Under the pieces are notes generated by a model. That model was not told the origin of the DNA and ran no database searches. It saw only the letters and a list, made by a program, of their open reading frames with translations. DNA of 64,000 nt from Siphonodentalium dalli (Eukaryota > Mollusca > Scaphopoda > Gadilida > Siphonodentaliidae). Below are positions 36,590 through 48,374 of the stretch, piece after piece; within the stretch, counting starts at the first letter, position 1; the number at the start of each line of letters is the position of its first letter. The stretch lies in the NCBI GenBank assembly GCA_032622095.1, contig CP136064.1, positions 113,822,004 to 113,886,003 on the forward strand, given 5' to 3'. A program made the position numbers and the translations under genes.

Positions 36590-36912
36590 GGCTTATCGTA
36601 CCATTATCGTACTAGTTTACGTCAATCTCAAGGCTTATCGTATTAGTTTGCGTCAACGTACATGTAAAATGTCTTAAACAGATTTTGACATTGGCATGTT
36701 CATAATGTGTGCTGAAAATAGAATATTGTTCAAGAAAAAATAACAACAATTAAAGTGGTACATAGTTATACATTATTGGACGCTGACATCCAGTAACGGC
36801 GGTCTGTTGTCCCTCAACAGAATCGTATATACAGAATGATGTCACCCGCGTTTCTCGTGGCGGGTGGGAGAGGCACACTCAGTGCCTATTTGGTTTTAAG
36901 AACTCTGTCCCA

Positions 36913-37732
36913 TTAGTACAAGTTCCATTCGAATGGCACAGAATCGGCGCCGAGTTTGGCCTCCATCTGCTCTAGGTCGTGTTCAGTTGTCAGTCGGATG
37001 ATATTGCCTCTTATCGATTTCACAAATATCACCCCGTCATAGTTCCATGTGCTGTCAACCAGGCCGGCCTTGGTGTGCTTTCGATAACGTCCTGCCATAA
37101 ATGATCGGAATCTTGTCAAATGCTCATTTACGAACACTCCGCTATAACTCTGATTCGACTTCAACGTCGTTCGAGCCTTGTAGAATCTCTTCCTCACTCT
37201 ACAGGAGGTGAATTTGACAATAATTGTCCTATCCTTTTTCGGTGTATTAGACTGTGCACCCCCGCTTGAATTTGTTGACTCCGTTCTCACAATCTCTCCC
37301 GATCGGTGCGATCTCTGGATTTCATCCTCAGAGACAGAGATGCCCATGTCTTTGGCCATATTCATGACGAGATTATCAGTATCTTCCCCATTTCTCTCCC
37401 TCAGGCCTGATATACGCAAGGAATCTCTCATAGTATATGATTGAAGGTCATCGTTGGCATCCCTTAGCTTGATTGTTGCCTGCTGTTGAGTGCTGACTAT
37501 GGCTTCTAGTTTTGCTAATCTTGCCTCCAGGTGGTCAGTCGCTTCGCTAACTACTTTTTTGGCTGTGGATTTTAGCAACATCCTCGAAAAGTGATCTGAG
37601 TGTCTCTTTAACTAGAGGATTCTGGAACGCTTCTATCATTCCAGCTACCATGTTAGCTCCATATGATGGTTGTGTTGCATACTGTCTATTCATGTAAGGG
37701 ACGCTGTGAAGAAACATTTGAGAATGTGGCAT
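36913..37732 (-). pseudogene. LINE C ORF1 protein (coiled coil plus RRM-like)
   Basis: The larger frame (37581-36913) encodes a heptad-like segment (EARLAKLEAIV), the conserved SYTMRDSLRISGL, RSHRSG, RTIIVKFTSCRVRKRFY and an RTTLK...NEHLT region. This order resembles ORF1 RNA-binding chaperones of L1/CR1-group LINEs (coiled coil, RRM-like, C-terminal domain). The N-terminal part (37732 to about 37560) is in another frame, with the shift in an A run near 37556. ORF1 proteins coat LINE RNA and assist integration. Confidence 0.75.
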
Positions 37733-37780
37733 ATTTAATTCACCAGGTTTCCTTTGTCGTTTCTAATGTCGCCATTGGTA

Positions 37781-38420
37781 GAAGTGATGCAAATTATTGA
37801 ACATTATCGGTCGCGTCACAGTTTATCTCACCCTGAATTCCAAAAGCCTCAGTGCTGATTAGATGGACAAGAAAGCTCGATGAAAAATTCCGAGTCTTCG
37901 AGCGTCAGGACAATGCTTTCCATTCCAGCATAACTTTCTGAAATAAATATATAGATTATATTAAATAATGACAGCAGACAGTCAGACAGCCGTCTGCAAC
38001 TGCTAAATGTGCATTAGTGTTCAACTTTTCACAGCGCTAGGTGTTGTGCTAGAAACAACAATGACACATGGCTTGTTTTCTCGTTTAAATATGACAGATT
38101 CAATAAATGCCATGCAAAACTAAGACAACTGTTATAATCGTGAATAAGTTTTCAACGTTAATACGCGAATCTATTAATTAATTGTATATGAATGGAAAGC
38201 CAAAACATCGTCGTGTTCATACATTAATCAAACGCAGTGACAGTGGTGTATCAACTACCAAATGTCAACAATTGGGAACTTCAAGCCTGACATATTATCA
38301 CAGTTCAGACCAAACTTAGCTTGAATGTGTCCCAGTTGTCTGATGATCTTCATTCCGGTTGAAACTTGCCAACAGTTAGAATCCTTGAGGTACCAGTTGG
38401 AAAATTCCAAATTCCAAGTC
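37781..38420. other. Intergenic, no gene seen
   Basis: AT-rich sequence with no clear structure between LINE C and the next repeat cluster. Confidence 0.4.
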
Positions 38421-38429
38421 AAGGCGGAG

Positions 38430-39570
38430 CAATTAATATGTTCTCTAGTTGGAATTTCGGTAGGGTTCAATGTGGGGGGATGTGAAGTTGGAAATCCAAA
38501 AGTGGACACCGCTACTGAAAGCGGAGGAGACCCTCTAGCTACGTCGGTGACCGTTAGCGGACTCACTGTATCGTTTGCTCATAGGCATTTATGCTACTCA
38601 AATAACCATATAATTATGTAAAATTATTTATTCGGACGTTTTGTTAGTCTCGACTCAGTCGGAACTCACTTCATCCGAATTTGTCGCCTAATTCCTAATG
38701 TCCGATTTGGACGAGGGTGTTCCCAATGATGCTAGGATTTTGCAGTGTTCATGTTCAGGTTTCAACATTTTCTCAAACTGGGCTGATCGAGGGGTCCTGG
38801 TTCCTGCCAGATGGCCAGCCAAAAACGACTAATCAATTTAAAACATCAACGCCTGAATTTGCCTGGAGTTAGACCTCTAGATGCTAGGATTTTTGTAGTT
38901 TTCACGTTCGGATCAAATTTTTTTCTCACATTGCTGCCGAGGGGTCCCTCAAGTCCCTCTCCCGTGGCCAGTTAAAACTGCTAAAAAAAAAATTTTAAAT
39001 ACAAATACAGATATAGACACTTCATACTCAAAATAACCTGTTCCGTACAATAACGACACTTTTATTGACTTACCGATGGCCTTGCAAGAGGGATTGTATA
39101 TAATTTATTGTGGGACAATGATTCAAAACCTCTCGATGCTTGGGTTTTGCGGTTTTCAGGTTCAGATTTCAAAATGTTCTCACGTTGTGGCCGAGGGGTC
39201 CTGATCCCTCCCGGTGGACAGTTAAAAACTGCTAATCAATTTAAAGAATCGAGGCCTGAATTTTCCTGGAGTTTTAGACTTCTAGATGCAAGGATTTTGC
39301 AGTTTTCTGATCTGTCTCACGCTGTGTCGAACCATGGTCGGCCCAGTGGTTACTCTTCCTTCCTCGGTAGTCAGTCAAAAACTATAATATTCATTAAAAT
39401 CATCTAAAATCAAGGCTGACAGAATGTGACATGCCAGTTCAGAAATTTTAAGCCAAGTGGGGAGGGGTGTGCAATTGGTATTTTACGAACTTGGGAGTTT
39501 AGCCTGGTTCAAGTTTCAATGGGGGGCATTTTGGAAATTGCAAGATGTGCATCCCCCAACGAAGACCCAC
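38430..39570. repeat. Degenerate tandem repeats of about 150-175 bp
   Basis: GATGCTAGGATTTTGCAGTTTTC-like segments (best core GATTTTGCAGTTTTC) recur near 38735, 38880, 39135 and 39285, followed by CCGAGGGGTCC and CAGTTAAAAACTGCTAATC. Outer parts share GGAAATCCAAAAGTGGA and CTTGGGAGTTT. Related sequence lies inverted at 48.98-49.14 kb and direct at 59.7-59.9 kb. Short open frames are not conserved in sense. Confidence 0.6.
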
Positions 39571-39621
39571 TAGCCACGTTCCTGTATGCTTGGCTGAATT
39601 AGTCCATGATATGTTCCTAAA

Positions 39622-40072
39622 GGTTACACTGGTGTAAATATTTCCCATAGGCTTCAATGTTAACGTTTGTTGATCTGCATCAGAGGTCAAATGGAAACTG
39701 TTCAAACTGCCTTCGGATTATGTGAGCTTGACATCTGTGGAAACTTTCCCAATAAAAAAATCAACACCGTCTAGCAGGGAATCCACTTCAAATTTTCGAT
39801 TTTTCATGACTAGGGTCAGTTCCGCACTAAAAAAATATTGTCATTTTTTCAATCACACTTAAAATTTCTAAACAGCCACAACAGACTTCACCTTTAATGA
39901 ATGGGCCTCTTGGCAAATGAAGTTTGTGGGAGAATGATTCCTTGAATTTTTGTCAACAGTTTACATTTAATTCATGCAACCAATCACAGCCCAGAGTGTT
40001 TTAACTGTGAAACTCTATACTCCTCCCGCAACCGCAGGGGGAGCTGGCTATAGTATTTACACCAGTGTAACC
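39622..40072 (+). mobile_element. 451-bp TIR element, copy 1
   Basis: The ends are GGTTACACTGGTGTAAATA and its exact reverse complement. The TTACAC-TG-GTGTAA core is itself a palindrome. There is no protein. Further copies are at 40975-41425 and 42328-42778 and, inverted and diverged, at 44356-44801 and 47424-47875. Confidence 0.8.
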
Positions 40073-40974
40073 TAAAGCGATAGCCCGCTTTTTCGCGGAA
40101 TAATTGTAACTCCCTACATTTCTTCAGAATTGCCCATCAATGGAAAAAATGTGTTCAAAAACAATATCACTTCTGTGGTTCTTTATTTATCACACACAAT
40201 TTAACCCCACCCCCTTTAACACATTATTCATCAAAAAAGCACAATTTTCCACCACCAGTCATGTTCAGGCCCCATTTTCACTCAGTTTTAGGGGTCTGGT
40301 GTTGCAAACTTGGATCAGCTATGGAAGACTGTACAATATTCTTTCCATGAGAGAACTTCTGGTGATGTGAGGTCATTGAGTCCAGATCTGATCAGCTGAG
40401 CATCAAGCGCATGACTTTATCAGCACATTGAAGAATAAAATATGACATTTTCAGGTCTGCAAGGGTGATCCAAGATAACTGGATGTGGGTGTATATTGAA
40501 TTAGTTGAATAAAGATATGCTCTCTTTGAATTGCTGAAGCATTTTCTTAAATGTGTCCAAGTTTTAGTGCTATTAACCTTCAAATGACCATACCCACCAG
40601 TGGAAATGACACACTTTTATGATATATATCTGTATATCACTGGCTATAAAATCCAAAATACTTGTTAGATTAGGTTCTTATAACAATTGATATATGTGTC
40701 GTTGACATGCTCATGTTATGGGTCATTTGCATTATCATGTGACTATTACCACCTTGAAAAATTTTGAAAATACCTTGAAAAATTGGCATTTTTTATGAAA
40801 AATCTTACTATTTTTTTGGCTGATGTAAGTGAAAGAAGACATCAGCAGCAAGAATAGCCACACCAAGCATGAGATATTCATTGGACTGAAAGATCAGGCT
40901 CTGTAAAATGCATTAAAATGCTTTAAAGTGACTCCCAGGAATCAAAAATGATAAAAAGCTATTTTTTCCCTTTA

Positions 40975-41425
40975 AGTTACACTGGTGTAAATATTTCCCA
41001 TAGGCTTCAATGTTAACGTTTGTTGATCTGCATCAGAGGTCAAATGGAAACTGTTCAAACTGCCTTCGGATTATGTGAGCTTGACATCTGTGGAAACTTT
41101 CCCAATAAAAAAATCAACACCGTCTAGCAGGGAATCCACTTCAAATTTTCGATTTTTCATGACTAGGGTCAGTTCCGCACTAAAAAAATATTGTCATTTT
41201 TTCAATCACACTTAAAATTTCTAAACAGCCACAACAGACTTCACCTTTAATGAATGGGCCTCTTGGCAAATGAAGTTTGTGGGAGAATGATTCCTTGAAT
41301 TTTTGTCAACAGTTTACATTTAATTCATGCAACCAATCACAGCCCAGAGTGTTTTAACTGTGAAACTCTATACTCCTCCCGCAACCGCAGGGGGAGCTGG
41401 CTATAGTATTTACACCAGTGTAACC
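40975..41425 (+). mobile_element. 451-bp TIR element, copy 2
   Basis: Identical to copy 1 by eye except that the first base is A. It is flanked by TTTA on the left and TAAA on the right, which extends the inverted ends to CTTTA(G/A)GTTACAC. Confidence 0.8.
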
Positions 41426-42327
41426 TAAAGCGATAGCCCGCTTTTTCGCGGAATAATTGTAACTCCCTACATTTCTTCAGAATTGCCCATCAATGGAAAA
41501 AATGTGTTCAAAAACAATATCACTTCTGTGGTTCTTTATTTATCACACACAATTTAACCCCACCCCCTTTAACACATTATTCATCAAAAAAGCACAATTT
41601 TCCACCACCAGTCATGTTCAGGCCCCATTTTCACTCAGTTTTAGGGGTCTGGTGTTGCAAACTTGGATCAGCTATGGAAGACTGTACAATATTCTTTCCA
41701 TGAGAGAACTTCTGGTGATGTGAGGTCATTGAGTCCAGATCTGATCAGCTGAGCATCAAGCGCATGACTTTATCAGCACATTGAAGAATAAAATATGACA
41801 TTTTCAGGTCTGCAAGGGTGATCCAAGATAACTGGATGTGGGTGTATATTGAATTAGTTGAATAAAGATATGCTCTCTTTGAATTGCTGAAGCATTTTCT
41901 TAAATGTGTCCAAGTTTTAGTGCTATTAACCTTCAAATGACCATACCCACCAGTGGAAATGACACACTTTTATGATATATATCTGTATATCACTGGCTAT
42001 AAAATCCAAAATACTTGTTAGATTAGGTTCTTATAACAATTGATATATGTGTCGTTGACATGCTCATGTTATGGGTCATTTGCATTATCATGTGACTATT
42101 ACCACCTTGAAAAATTTTGAAAATACCTTGAAAAATTGGCATTTTTTATGAAAAATCTTACTATTTTTTTGGCTGATGTAAGTGAAAGAAGACATCAGCA
42201 GCAAGAATAGCCACACCAAGCATGAGATATTCATTGGACTGAAAGATCAGGCTCTGTAAAATGCATTAAAATGCTTTAAAGTGACTCCCAGGAATCAAAA
42301 ATGATAAAAAGCTATTTTTTCCCTTTA

Positions 42328-42778
42328 GGTTACACTGGTGTAAATATTTCCCATAGGCTTCAATGTTAACGTTTGTTGATCTGCATCAGAGGTCAAATGG
42401 AAACTGTTCAAACTGCCTTCGGATTATGTGAGCTTGACATCTGTGGAAACTTTCCCAATAAAAAAATCAACACCGTCTAGCAGGGAATCCACTTCAAATT
42501 TTCGATTTTTCATGACTAGGGTCAGTTCCGCACTAAAAAAATATTGTCATTTTTTCAATCACACTTAAAATTTCTAAACAGCCACAACAGACTTCACCTT
42601 TAATGAATGGGCCTCTTGGCAAATGAAGTTTGTGGGAGAATGATTCCTTGAATTTTTGTCAACAGTTTACATTTAATTCATGCAACCAATCACAGCCCAG
42701 AGTGTTTTAACTGTGAAACTCTATACTCCTCCCGCAACCGCAGGGGGAGCTGGCTATAGTATTTACACCAGTGTAACC
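42328..42778 (+). mobile_element. 451-bp TIR element, copy 3
   Basis: This copy closes the array. After it the spacer sequence does not resume; unrelated DNA starts after TAAAATAGCG. Confidence 0.8.
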
Positions 42779-42783
42779 TAAAA

Positions 42784-43826
42784 TAGCGTCTACATTAATC
42801 AGAAAGTATACATGAGGTGTTGACATATCAGGCACCGGAGCCGCGAGGTCGGTAGAGCTAGGGGAGCAATCGGAGGTATGTTCTCCCGAGAATATTTTGA
42901 AGAAAAAATAAGTTTAATTCGATGCGTTTTCGGCGGGTTCTATGGAATCACTGAACTAAATGGTTTCCCATAGTCGACAGTGTTAACGTTTCGACCGGTT
43001 TATCCAGCTAGATTGACACCAGTTGATCACGAAAATGCAAGAAAAATCACAGGGTATGTGTTTACTTTTTAAAATAAATCCCCAAGTGTACGACAGGGCT
43101 ATCCCACAGCCAAATTTGGTCTGGAAAACCCAGAACTACAGCAGCTAGTTAAATCAATTTCCCACTCACAAATATCAATTCCCCCATTAATTCACCAGTT
43201 TAAATTATTTAGATATGATGTTATAATCAAATAAACACGATGTCATCCTTTAATAACGTGTCAGTCTTCAATTACCTTCACCATTAGCATTCCACGGTGT
43301 ACTCGCTCCCCGACTCTGGAACACATTTAGCTCCCTGATTCCCTATGGGAGACCAAATTCATATTTATTAATAATTGCGCTGAATCGCAATTCAAATGAG
43401 CTGAAGCACAACTCAATTGTGCTGATTGTGTATAAGGCCGGTCTATAGTGTGCTATTCCTTAGCCAGTTTCTTAACTTACTTTAAGACACATTACATCAG
43501 TATTTGGGGTATATTTCATGATGTTTCGTTTTTTTCCTATCTGAGACACCAAACATCTAAATAAATATCAAGAAGGAATCGTAGCTAACATATTGGAAGC
43601 GAGTCGTGTGAGTTGAGTGTTTTTGGACCTGAACCGTATAGCGATTTTTAATGTGACAAATTCGGGGTTTTATATTGATATTTCTTTTGCCAATCAATAA
43701 CTTATCAGTGAATTGTTGGATCACTGTGTGCTATCTGTCCTAAAGTACAAAATAGGATGCGATTTTTTGTATTTATTATGATGTACAATTTTCCATAATA
43801 ATACAATGAGAAAACCAATGTTAAAT
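42784..43826. other. Intergenic, no gene seen
   Basis: No exon or clear repeat was recognised. A GC-richer piece at about 42833-42895 (GGTCGGTAGAGCTAGGGGAG) recalls a tRNA D-arm but does not complete a tRNA. Confidence 0.4.
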
Positions 43827-44212
43827 AACCCTTTACCCAACAAACCGGCCAAAAACGGCCAAATAAAGCTGCAACAGCCTAAATTATCTTGGGTCTGTCT
43901 CAATAAAACCATACAAATATGGATATCATTGGAACCGGCTCATTGACCACATTGTGATGGTTACAGTTATGCCCTGTGCCAATGCATTCTCTTATATATG
44001 CGAGTCGACCATGCGTCGCCTCGCATATATAAGAGAATGCATTGGCCTAAAAAAAATCTTTTTTTACCATGTTTTCTTACATTCTTTAACAATTTTATAA
44101 TTTTTAATGTGTTAAGCCAATGCATTCTCTTATATATGCGAGGCGACCTATGGTCGACTCGCATATATAAGAGAATGCATTGGCACAGGGTCGTTCTGTT
44201 GGGTAAAGGGTT
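43827..44212. mobile_element. MITE built from two tandem palindromes
   Basis: Terminal inverted repeats AACCCTTTACCCAACA (43827-43842) and its complement (44197-44212) are flanked by AAAT on both sides. Inside, two 70-bp palindromes (about 43977-44046 and 44113-44184) each use the arm CCAATGCATTCTCTTATATA plus TGCGAG and its complement. CCCTGTG and CACAGGG extend the outer pair. The element thus has four mutually complementary arms. No coding capacity. Confidence 0.8.
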
Positions 44213-45996
44213 AAATATTGCCGTAGGTGCTTTCAAAAAACATGTATTGATGTGTGGAACTGCTTGACGTTATGCTATATGAAGATTGGACGACGCCTAG
44301 GACTTCCATATGTCTGTGAAGACTCATCCCTTCAAATTATGTTTTGAGATATACAGGTTACACTGGTGTAAATATGTTTCGGAGTGACATCTAGCGGATG
44401 CGGGATAATATATAGGAGAGAATAAAATAGACACTGGACCATGATTGGTCAATAGCTTTGTGTGTTTTTTGCATAAAATTCATACCACCTCTTCCCTGCT
44501 ATTTCCCACAGGTAAAATGACCATTGGCGCAAGAATTAACCCTTTGTAGTGAAGTTTGAATTTTGTGGTGTTGTCTAGAATATGACATTATTTTTAGTGT
44601 GGTTCTGAAACTAGTTACGAAAACACAAGATTTAAAAGTGAATTGCCTGCTAGACGGTCATGATTTTTTTTGCATAAAAAGTTTCCGCAAAAGTCAATAT
44701 TTTAGATTTAAATTGTTTTTTACCTTGGATTTATATTGTAAGCAGTATACGCTAAAATGTGTTCATTGAGGCCTATGGAAAACATTTACACCAGTGAAAC
44801 ATAAAGGGCAAATAATTAGCTTTTTTGCATTTTGATTCCTGGGAGTCACTTTAAAGTGTTTTGATGCATTTTTCACAGCCTGGTCTTTCAGTCCACTGAT
44901 TCTCCCGTGCATGGCTATTCTTGCTGCTGATGTCTTCTTTTACTTACATCAGCTAAAAAAGTAGTTTATTTTTTTTATAAAAAATGCCAATATTTCAACA
45001 TATTTTCAGAATTGTTCAAGTCACATGTTGATGCAAATGACCCATAAGATAAGCAAGTTAATGACATACATAGCTATTGTCTTAAGAAGCTAATCTAACG
45101 AGTATTTTGGATTTTATAGCCAGTGATATACAGCTATATATCATGGAAGTGTGTCATTTCCACTGGTTGGTACAAGGGGGGGGGCAGAATTTTTTTTCCC
45201 GACACGTATCCTGGGGGTGGTGGGTGTCAAAATAAGCCCAAAGCAATTTTTTCCGTGACAAAATTATTTTTTTTCCTTCACACCTTTTATTGGATTTTTA
45301 CTAGTTTGTATTGGTTTGTGACACTAAGAAATCAATAATAAGGAACTGCAGCAACACTAAACACGCTAGGGCCATTGGATGTTGGTTTGTGCCTCTTTAG
45401 GACAAGGGAAAGTATTCTTAATGCAGCTGAATCGCCCATGCAGTATTCTATGTAATTAACATCAAATAAGGATAGCTTTAAAGAAATAAATTTAATGCCA
45501 AATCTGGTCAAACATGGACATTAAACACTGATGTATACACTGATGTATAAAGAAAAAAACATGTAACATACCTAGACTTGTGAGTGGATAACACAATTAT
45601 CTCATATGTGACAAAAGAGATAGAAAATGGTAATAATTCACAATCTCATGTAGTCATGCATGAGTTAATACAGGTTTCTACTAAAAGTGTAGGTTTGTTT
45701 TTTATTATATGCTTTACTCTCACATGCTACACTTGAGCAGTCCAGTAGAAATAATGCCTTTTCTGAACTCATACAAGATTCCTGAATTCATACAAGATAA
45801 ACTGTGAACGTTATCAAATTCCTAACCAATCCTGACCAATCTGAATCAATTGTAACATTAACTTTCTTTGATTTCCCATTGGTGCTCCTGGGTGCTCTAG
45901 CGTATTGCTATATGTGCGATAAACATGTTTTAGTATATGTCTAATGAGTCTGGGTGGCACGTAGCATATCATAATTTAACCTATCTGATATATTGC

Positions 45997-46085
45997 AATC
46001 ACCTATCTGGTGTAAAACAATATCACCTATCTGGTGTAAAATAAAATCACCTATCTGGTGTAGAGCAATATCACCTACCTGGTGT
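45997..46085. repeat. Minisatellite with palindromic CACCTATCTGGTG core
   Basis: Four to five units of about 23 bases read ATCACCTATCTGGTGTAAA with small changes. CACC and GGTG pair across each unit. The HQIGD repeats in a minus-strand frame are a by-product. Confidence 0.7.
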
Positions 46086-46435
46086 ATAGACATAATATCT
46101 TTATAAATTTCCGTAACAAAGTAACAAAACACAAAAACTAAAAAGGTCTCGAAAAAGGACTACCACACACATTTTGGCACTAAAACAGTGACTATTAATT
46201 ATGATTAACCGTGTGCGCTGTGTCGGTGAGCTGTTACCCACTCAGGCATAGCTGTTATTCACAATAGCAATAAAGCTGCTTAATAGATTTTGTGACGAGA
46301 AGGAAATTGAATGCAACCTGGACACAATAAAATGACTTCAGTTTAGCAATAAAATGTTCGATGGTATATAAATATTAGAACGTCAGTTTGTCTATAAATG
46401 TTCGATATAATATAATGATTAGTGCATATCTTGTC

Positions 46436-46538
46436 GTTGACTACGCGAATGTAGTGGCCAGTGGGAATGGTGTAGTTCACTCGCCTTCGGCTCACGAACT
46501 ACACCCATCCCACTGGCCACTACATTCGCGTAGTCAAC
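46436..46538. mobile_element. 103-bp near-perfect palindrome
   Basis: Arms GTTGACTACGCGAATGTAGT... to GTAGTTC and their complement surround a 17-base loop. One or two mismatches only. Probably a short hairpin MITE nested in the hAT-like element. Confidence 0.75.
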
Positions 46539-48111
46539 TCCAAGCCATGTTCTATTCATATACTAAGCTTTAAAATAAATTGACTGCAGAGCTGTGGAAA
46601 TGTGATATTTAACAAAAACGATTAAAAATCCACTGCAGTCAAGAATATACTGCTAGAGACCAGTCCTGCTGTTCATTACTAGATTCACTGAATCTCAATG
46701 TAGGAGGTTTTGTCCTGGTTTTCTCTGTATGTTTGTGTTTTGCGTTCCACAAGGGGGTGGGTGTCAAAACATGGCTGGAAAAAACTCTATGAAATGGAAA
46801 AAAAAAAATTGGGGTCGGGGGTGGGTGGGTCCAAAAAGTGGTCATCGGCAAAAAAGTAGCATACGTGTCTGGAAATTTTTCCGACCCCACCCCCATGGTT
46901 GGTATGGCCATTTCAAGGTTAATAACACTAAAACTTGGATATATTTAAGAAAATGCTTCAGCACGTTGAAGAGAGGATATCTTTCTTCAACAAAATCAAT
47001 ATACACCCACATCCAGTTATCTTGGGCCACCCTTGCAGACCTGAAAATGTCATATTTTAATTTTCCATATGCCGATAAAGCCATGTGCTTGATGATCAGC
47101 TGATCAGATCTGGATTCAATGACCTCACATCACCAGCAGTTCTCTCATGGAAAGAATCTTGTATAGTCTTTCATTGCTGATCCAAGTTTGCAACACCAGA
47201 CCCCCAAAACTCTGTGAAAATGGGGGCTGAACATGACTTGTGGTGGAAAATTATGGGGTTTTTTTTATGAATAATGTGTTAAAGGGTGAGGTTAAATTGT
47301 GGGTAATAAATAAAGAACCACATAAGTGATTTTGTTTTTGAACACATTTATTCCATTGAGGGGTAATTCTGAAGAAATGTAGAGAGTTACAATTATTCTG
47401 CGAAAAAGCGCACTATCGCTTTAGGTTACACTGGTGTAAATATGTTTCGGAGTGACATCTTGTGGATGCGGGAGGAATATATAGGAGAAAATAAAATATA
47501 CATTGGGCCCTGATTGGTCAATAGCTTGGTGTGTTTTTTGCATAAAAAATAATCACACCACTTCCCTGCCATTTACCATAGGTAAAATGGCCATTGGCAC
47601 AGGAATTAACCCTTTGTAGTGAAGTTTGAATTTTGTGGTGTGGTCTAAAATATAACATTATTTTTAGTGCGGTTCTGACACTAGTTATGAAAACACAAGA
47701 TTTAAAGGTGAATTGTCTGCTAGACGGGCATGATTTTTTTTGCATAAAAAGTTTCCGCAAAAGTCAATCTTTCAGATTTAAAGAAAATTTTGGAGACCTA
47801 GGATTTATATTGTAAACAGTATACGCAAAAAGGTTTGCACTGATGCCTATGGAAAACATTTACACCAGTGTAACTTAAAACTAGCTAGCTGTGTGTGTGT
47901 GGTGACAATCATAGACATTACTTATTATATTGTATGTTTTGTGGGATTTTCCTATATTGTACGCGCATTGGAACTAATTGATTGTGGAATGTGTTTGAAA
48001 TGAATTTTATAATAATATTATAATAATAAAACCTTATACTGGCTCATATTTGAATTTTCAATCGACCCGACAATCTTCCCATGATTATAGGGTATATTTC
48101 TCCCATGATTA

Positions 48112-48369
48112 TCTCATATATATTTTGAAGACCTCTGTTTGTTTGTCTGTTTGTTTGTCTGTCATTGATACAAATCTACGATTCTCGACCGATCGGGACG
48201 AAACTTGGTACGTGTGTGTAGTTTGACCAGGTGGTGGACGTTGTCGTATTGGCGAGCCCGTGCGGCGCCCGCTTCGCGCATGCGTATACGAGATCTCGGA
48301 AACGGGTGGAGCTATCGACTTGAAATTTGGTTTTTGAATAGCCCGGATAACGTCGGTCTCATCGTCTAG
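48112..48369 (+). mobile_element. Helitron-like element E1 (family A)
   Basis: It starts TCTCATATATATTTTG after an A and ends CTAG before a T, matching A/T insertion of Helitrons. A GCCCGG...GTCGG-like hairpin lies about 10 bases before CTAG. Inside is a TGTCTGTTTGTT microsatellite, then a ACGAAACTTGGTACGTGTGT segment and one copy of a GC-rich unit with GCGAGCCCGTGCGGCG. No Rep/helicase gene, so it is non-autonomous. Confidence 0.65.
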
Positions 48370-48374
48370 TCTCA

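Larger units (their letters stand above)
34377..37780 (-). mobile_element. LINE C: rearranged non-LTR retrotransposon with ORF1 remnant
   Basis: On the minus strand the order is ORF1 (37732-36913), a short non-coding stretch, RT fragments (36589-35044) and a 3' UTR ending at the shared AATAAAATATTGTTTAAAC (34377-34396, complement). The endonuclease is missing, and the RT has an internal deletion and a 119-bp tandem duplication. Protein motifs are close to LINE A. ORF1 is not seen in A or B, so those two may be 5' truncated. Confidence 0.8.
39622..42778 (+). repeat. Composite tandem array, 1,353-bp period
   Basis: Three 451-bp elements (39622-40072, 40975-41425, 42328-42778) alternate with two identical 902-bp spacers. 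All segments checked match over the whole unit, apart from GG to AG at the start of the second element. The array is flanked by TAAA on both sides (39618-39621 and 42779-42782). Two short open frames (40140 and 41493 plus; 40583 and 41936 minus) are duplicated with the unit and show no domain. Near identity means very recent amplification or an assembly duplication. Confidence 0.85.
45173..46896. mobile_element. hAT-like non-autonomous element, 1.7 kb, 8-bp duplication
   Basis: It is flanked by GGTTGGTA on both sides (45165-45172 and 46897-46904). The uninterrupted spacer near 40568-40605 has the matching empty site with a single GGTGGGTA-like copy, so the insertion and its 8-bp duplication are directly visible. 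The ends are G-rich followed by A/T runs and GACACGTAT on both sides in inverted order. The interior holds a minisatellite, a palindrome and no transposase. An 8-bp duplication points to the hAT superfamily. Confidence 0.8.
44356..47875 (-). repeat. Inverted, diverged copy of the composite unit
   Basis: A 446-bp element (44356-44801), the reverse complement of the 902-bp spacer (44802-47423, interrupted), and a 452-bp element (47424-47875) reproduce element-spacer-element in the opposite orientation to 39.6-42.8 kb. Divergence is clear but the alignment is unmistakable, for example the CGCTTTAGGTTACACTGG junction. The spacer is split by a hAT-like insertion at 45173-46896. Confidence 0.8.

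Noticed and set aside
39622-41425. Interpretation as an LTR retrotransposon
   Set aside because: The terminal repeats start GG and end CC with inverted ends; no primer-binding site, polypurine tract, gag or pol sequence was found.
40140-41936. Frames of 76 and 63 codons that occur twice, identically
   Set aside because: They are identical because the 1,353-bp unit is duplicated at DNA level; the diverged inverted copy at 47 kb does not preserve them.
42833-42895. tRNA-like D-arm sequence
   Set aside because: No anticodon arm, T arm or acceptor stem could be paired with it.
45997-46085. Regular short repeats that might suggest a CRISPR array
   Set aside because: Units are contiguous with no unique spacers, and the context is an animal transposon.
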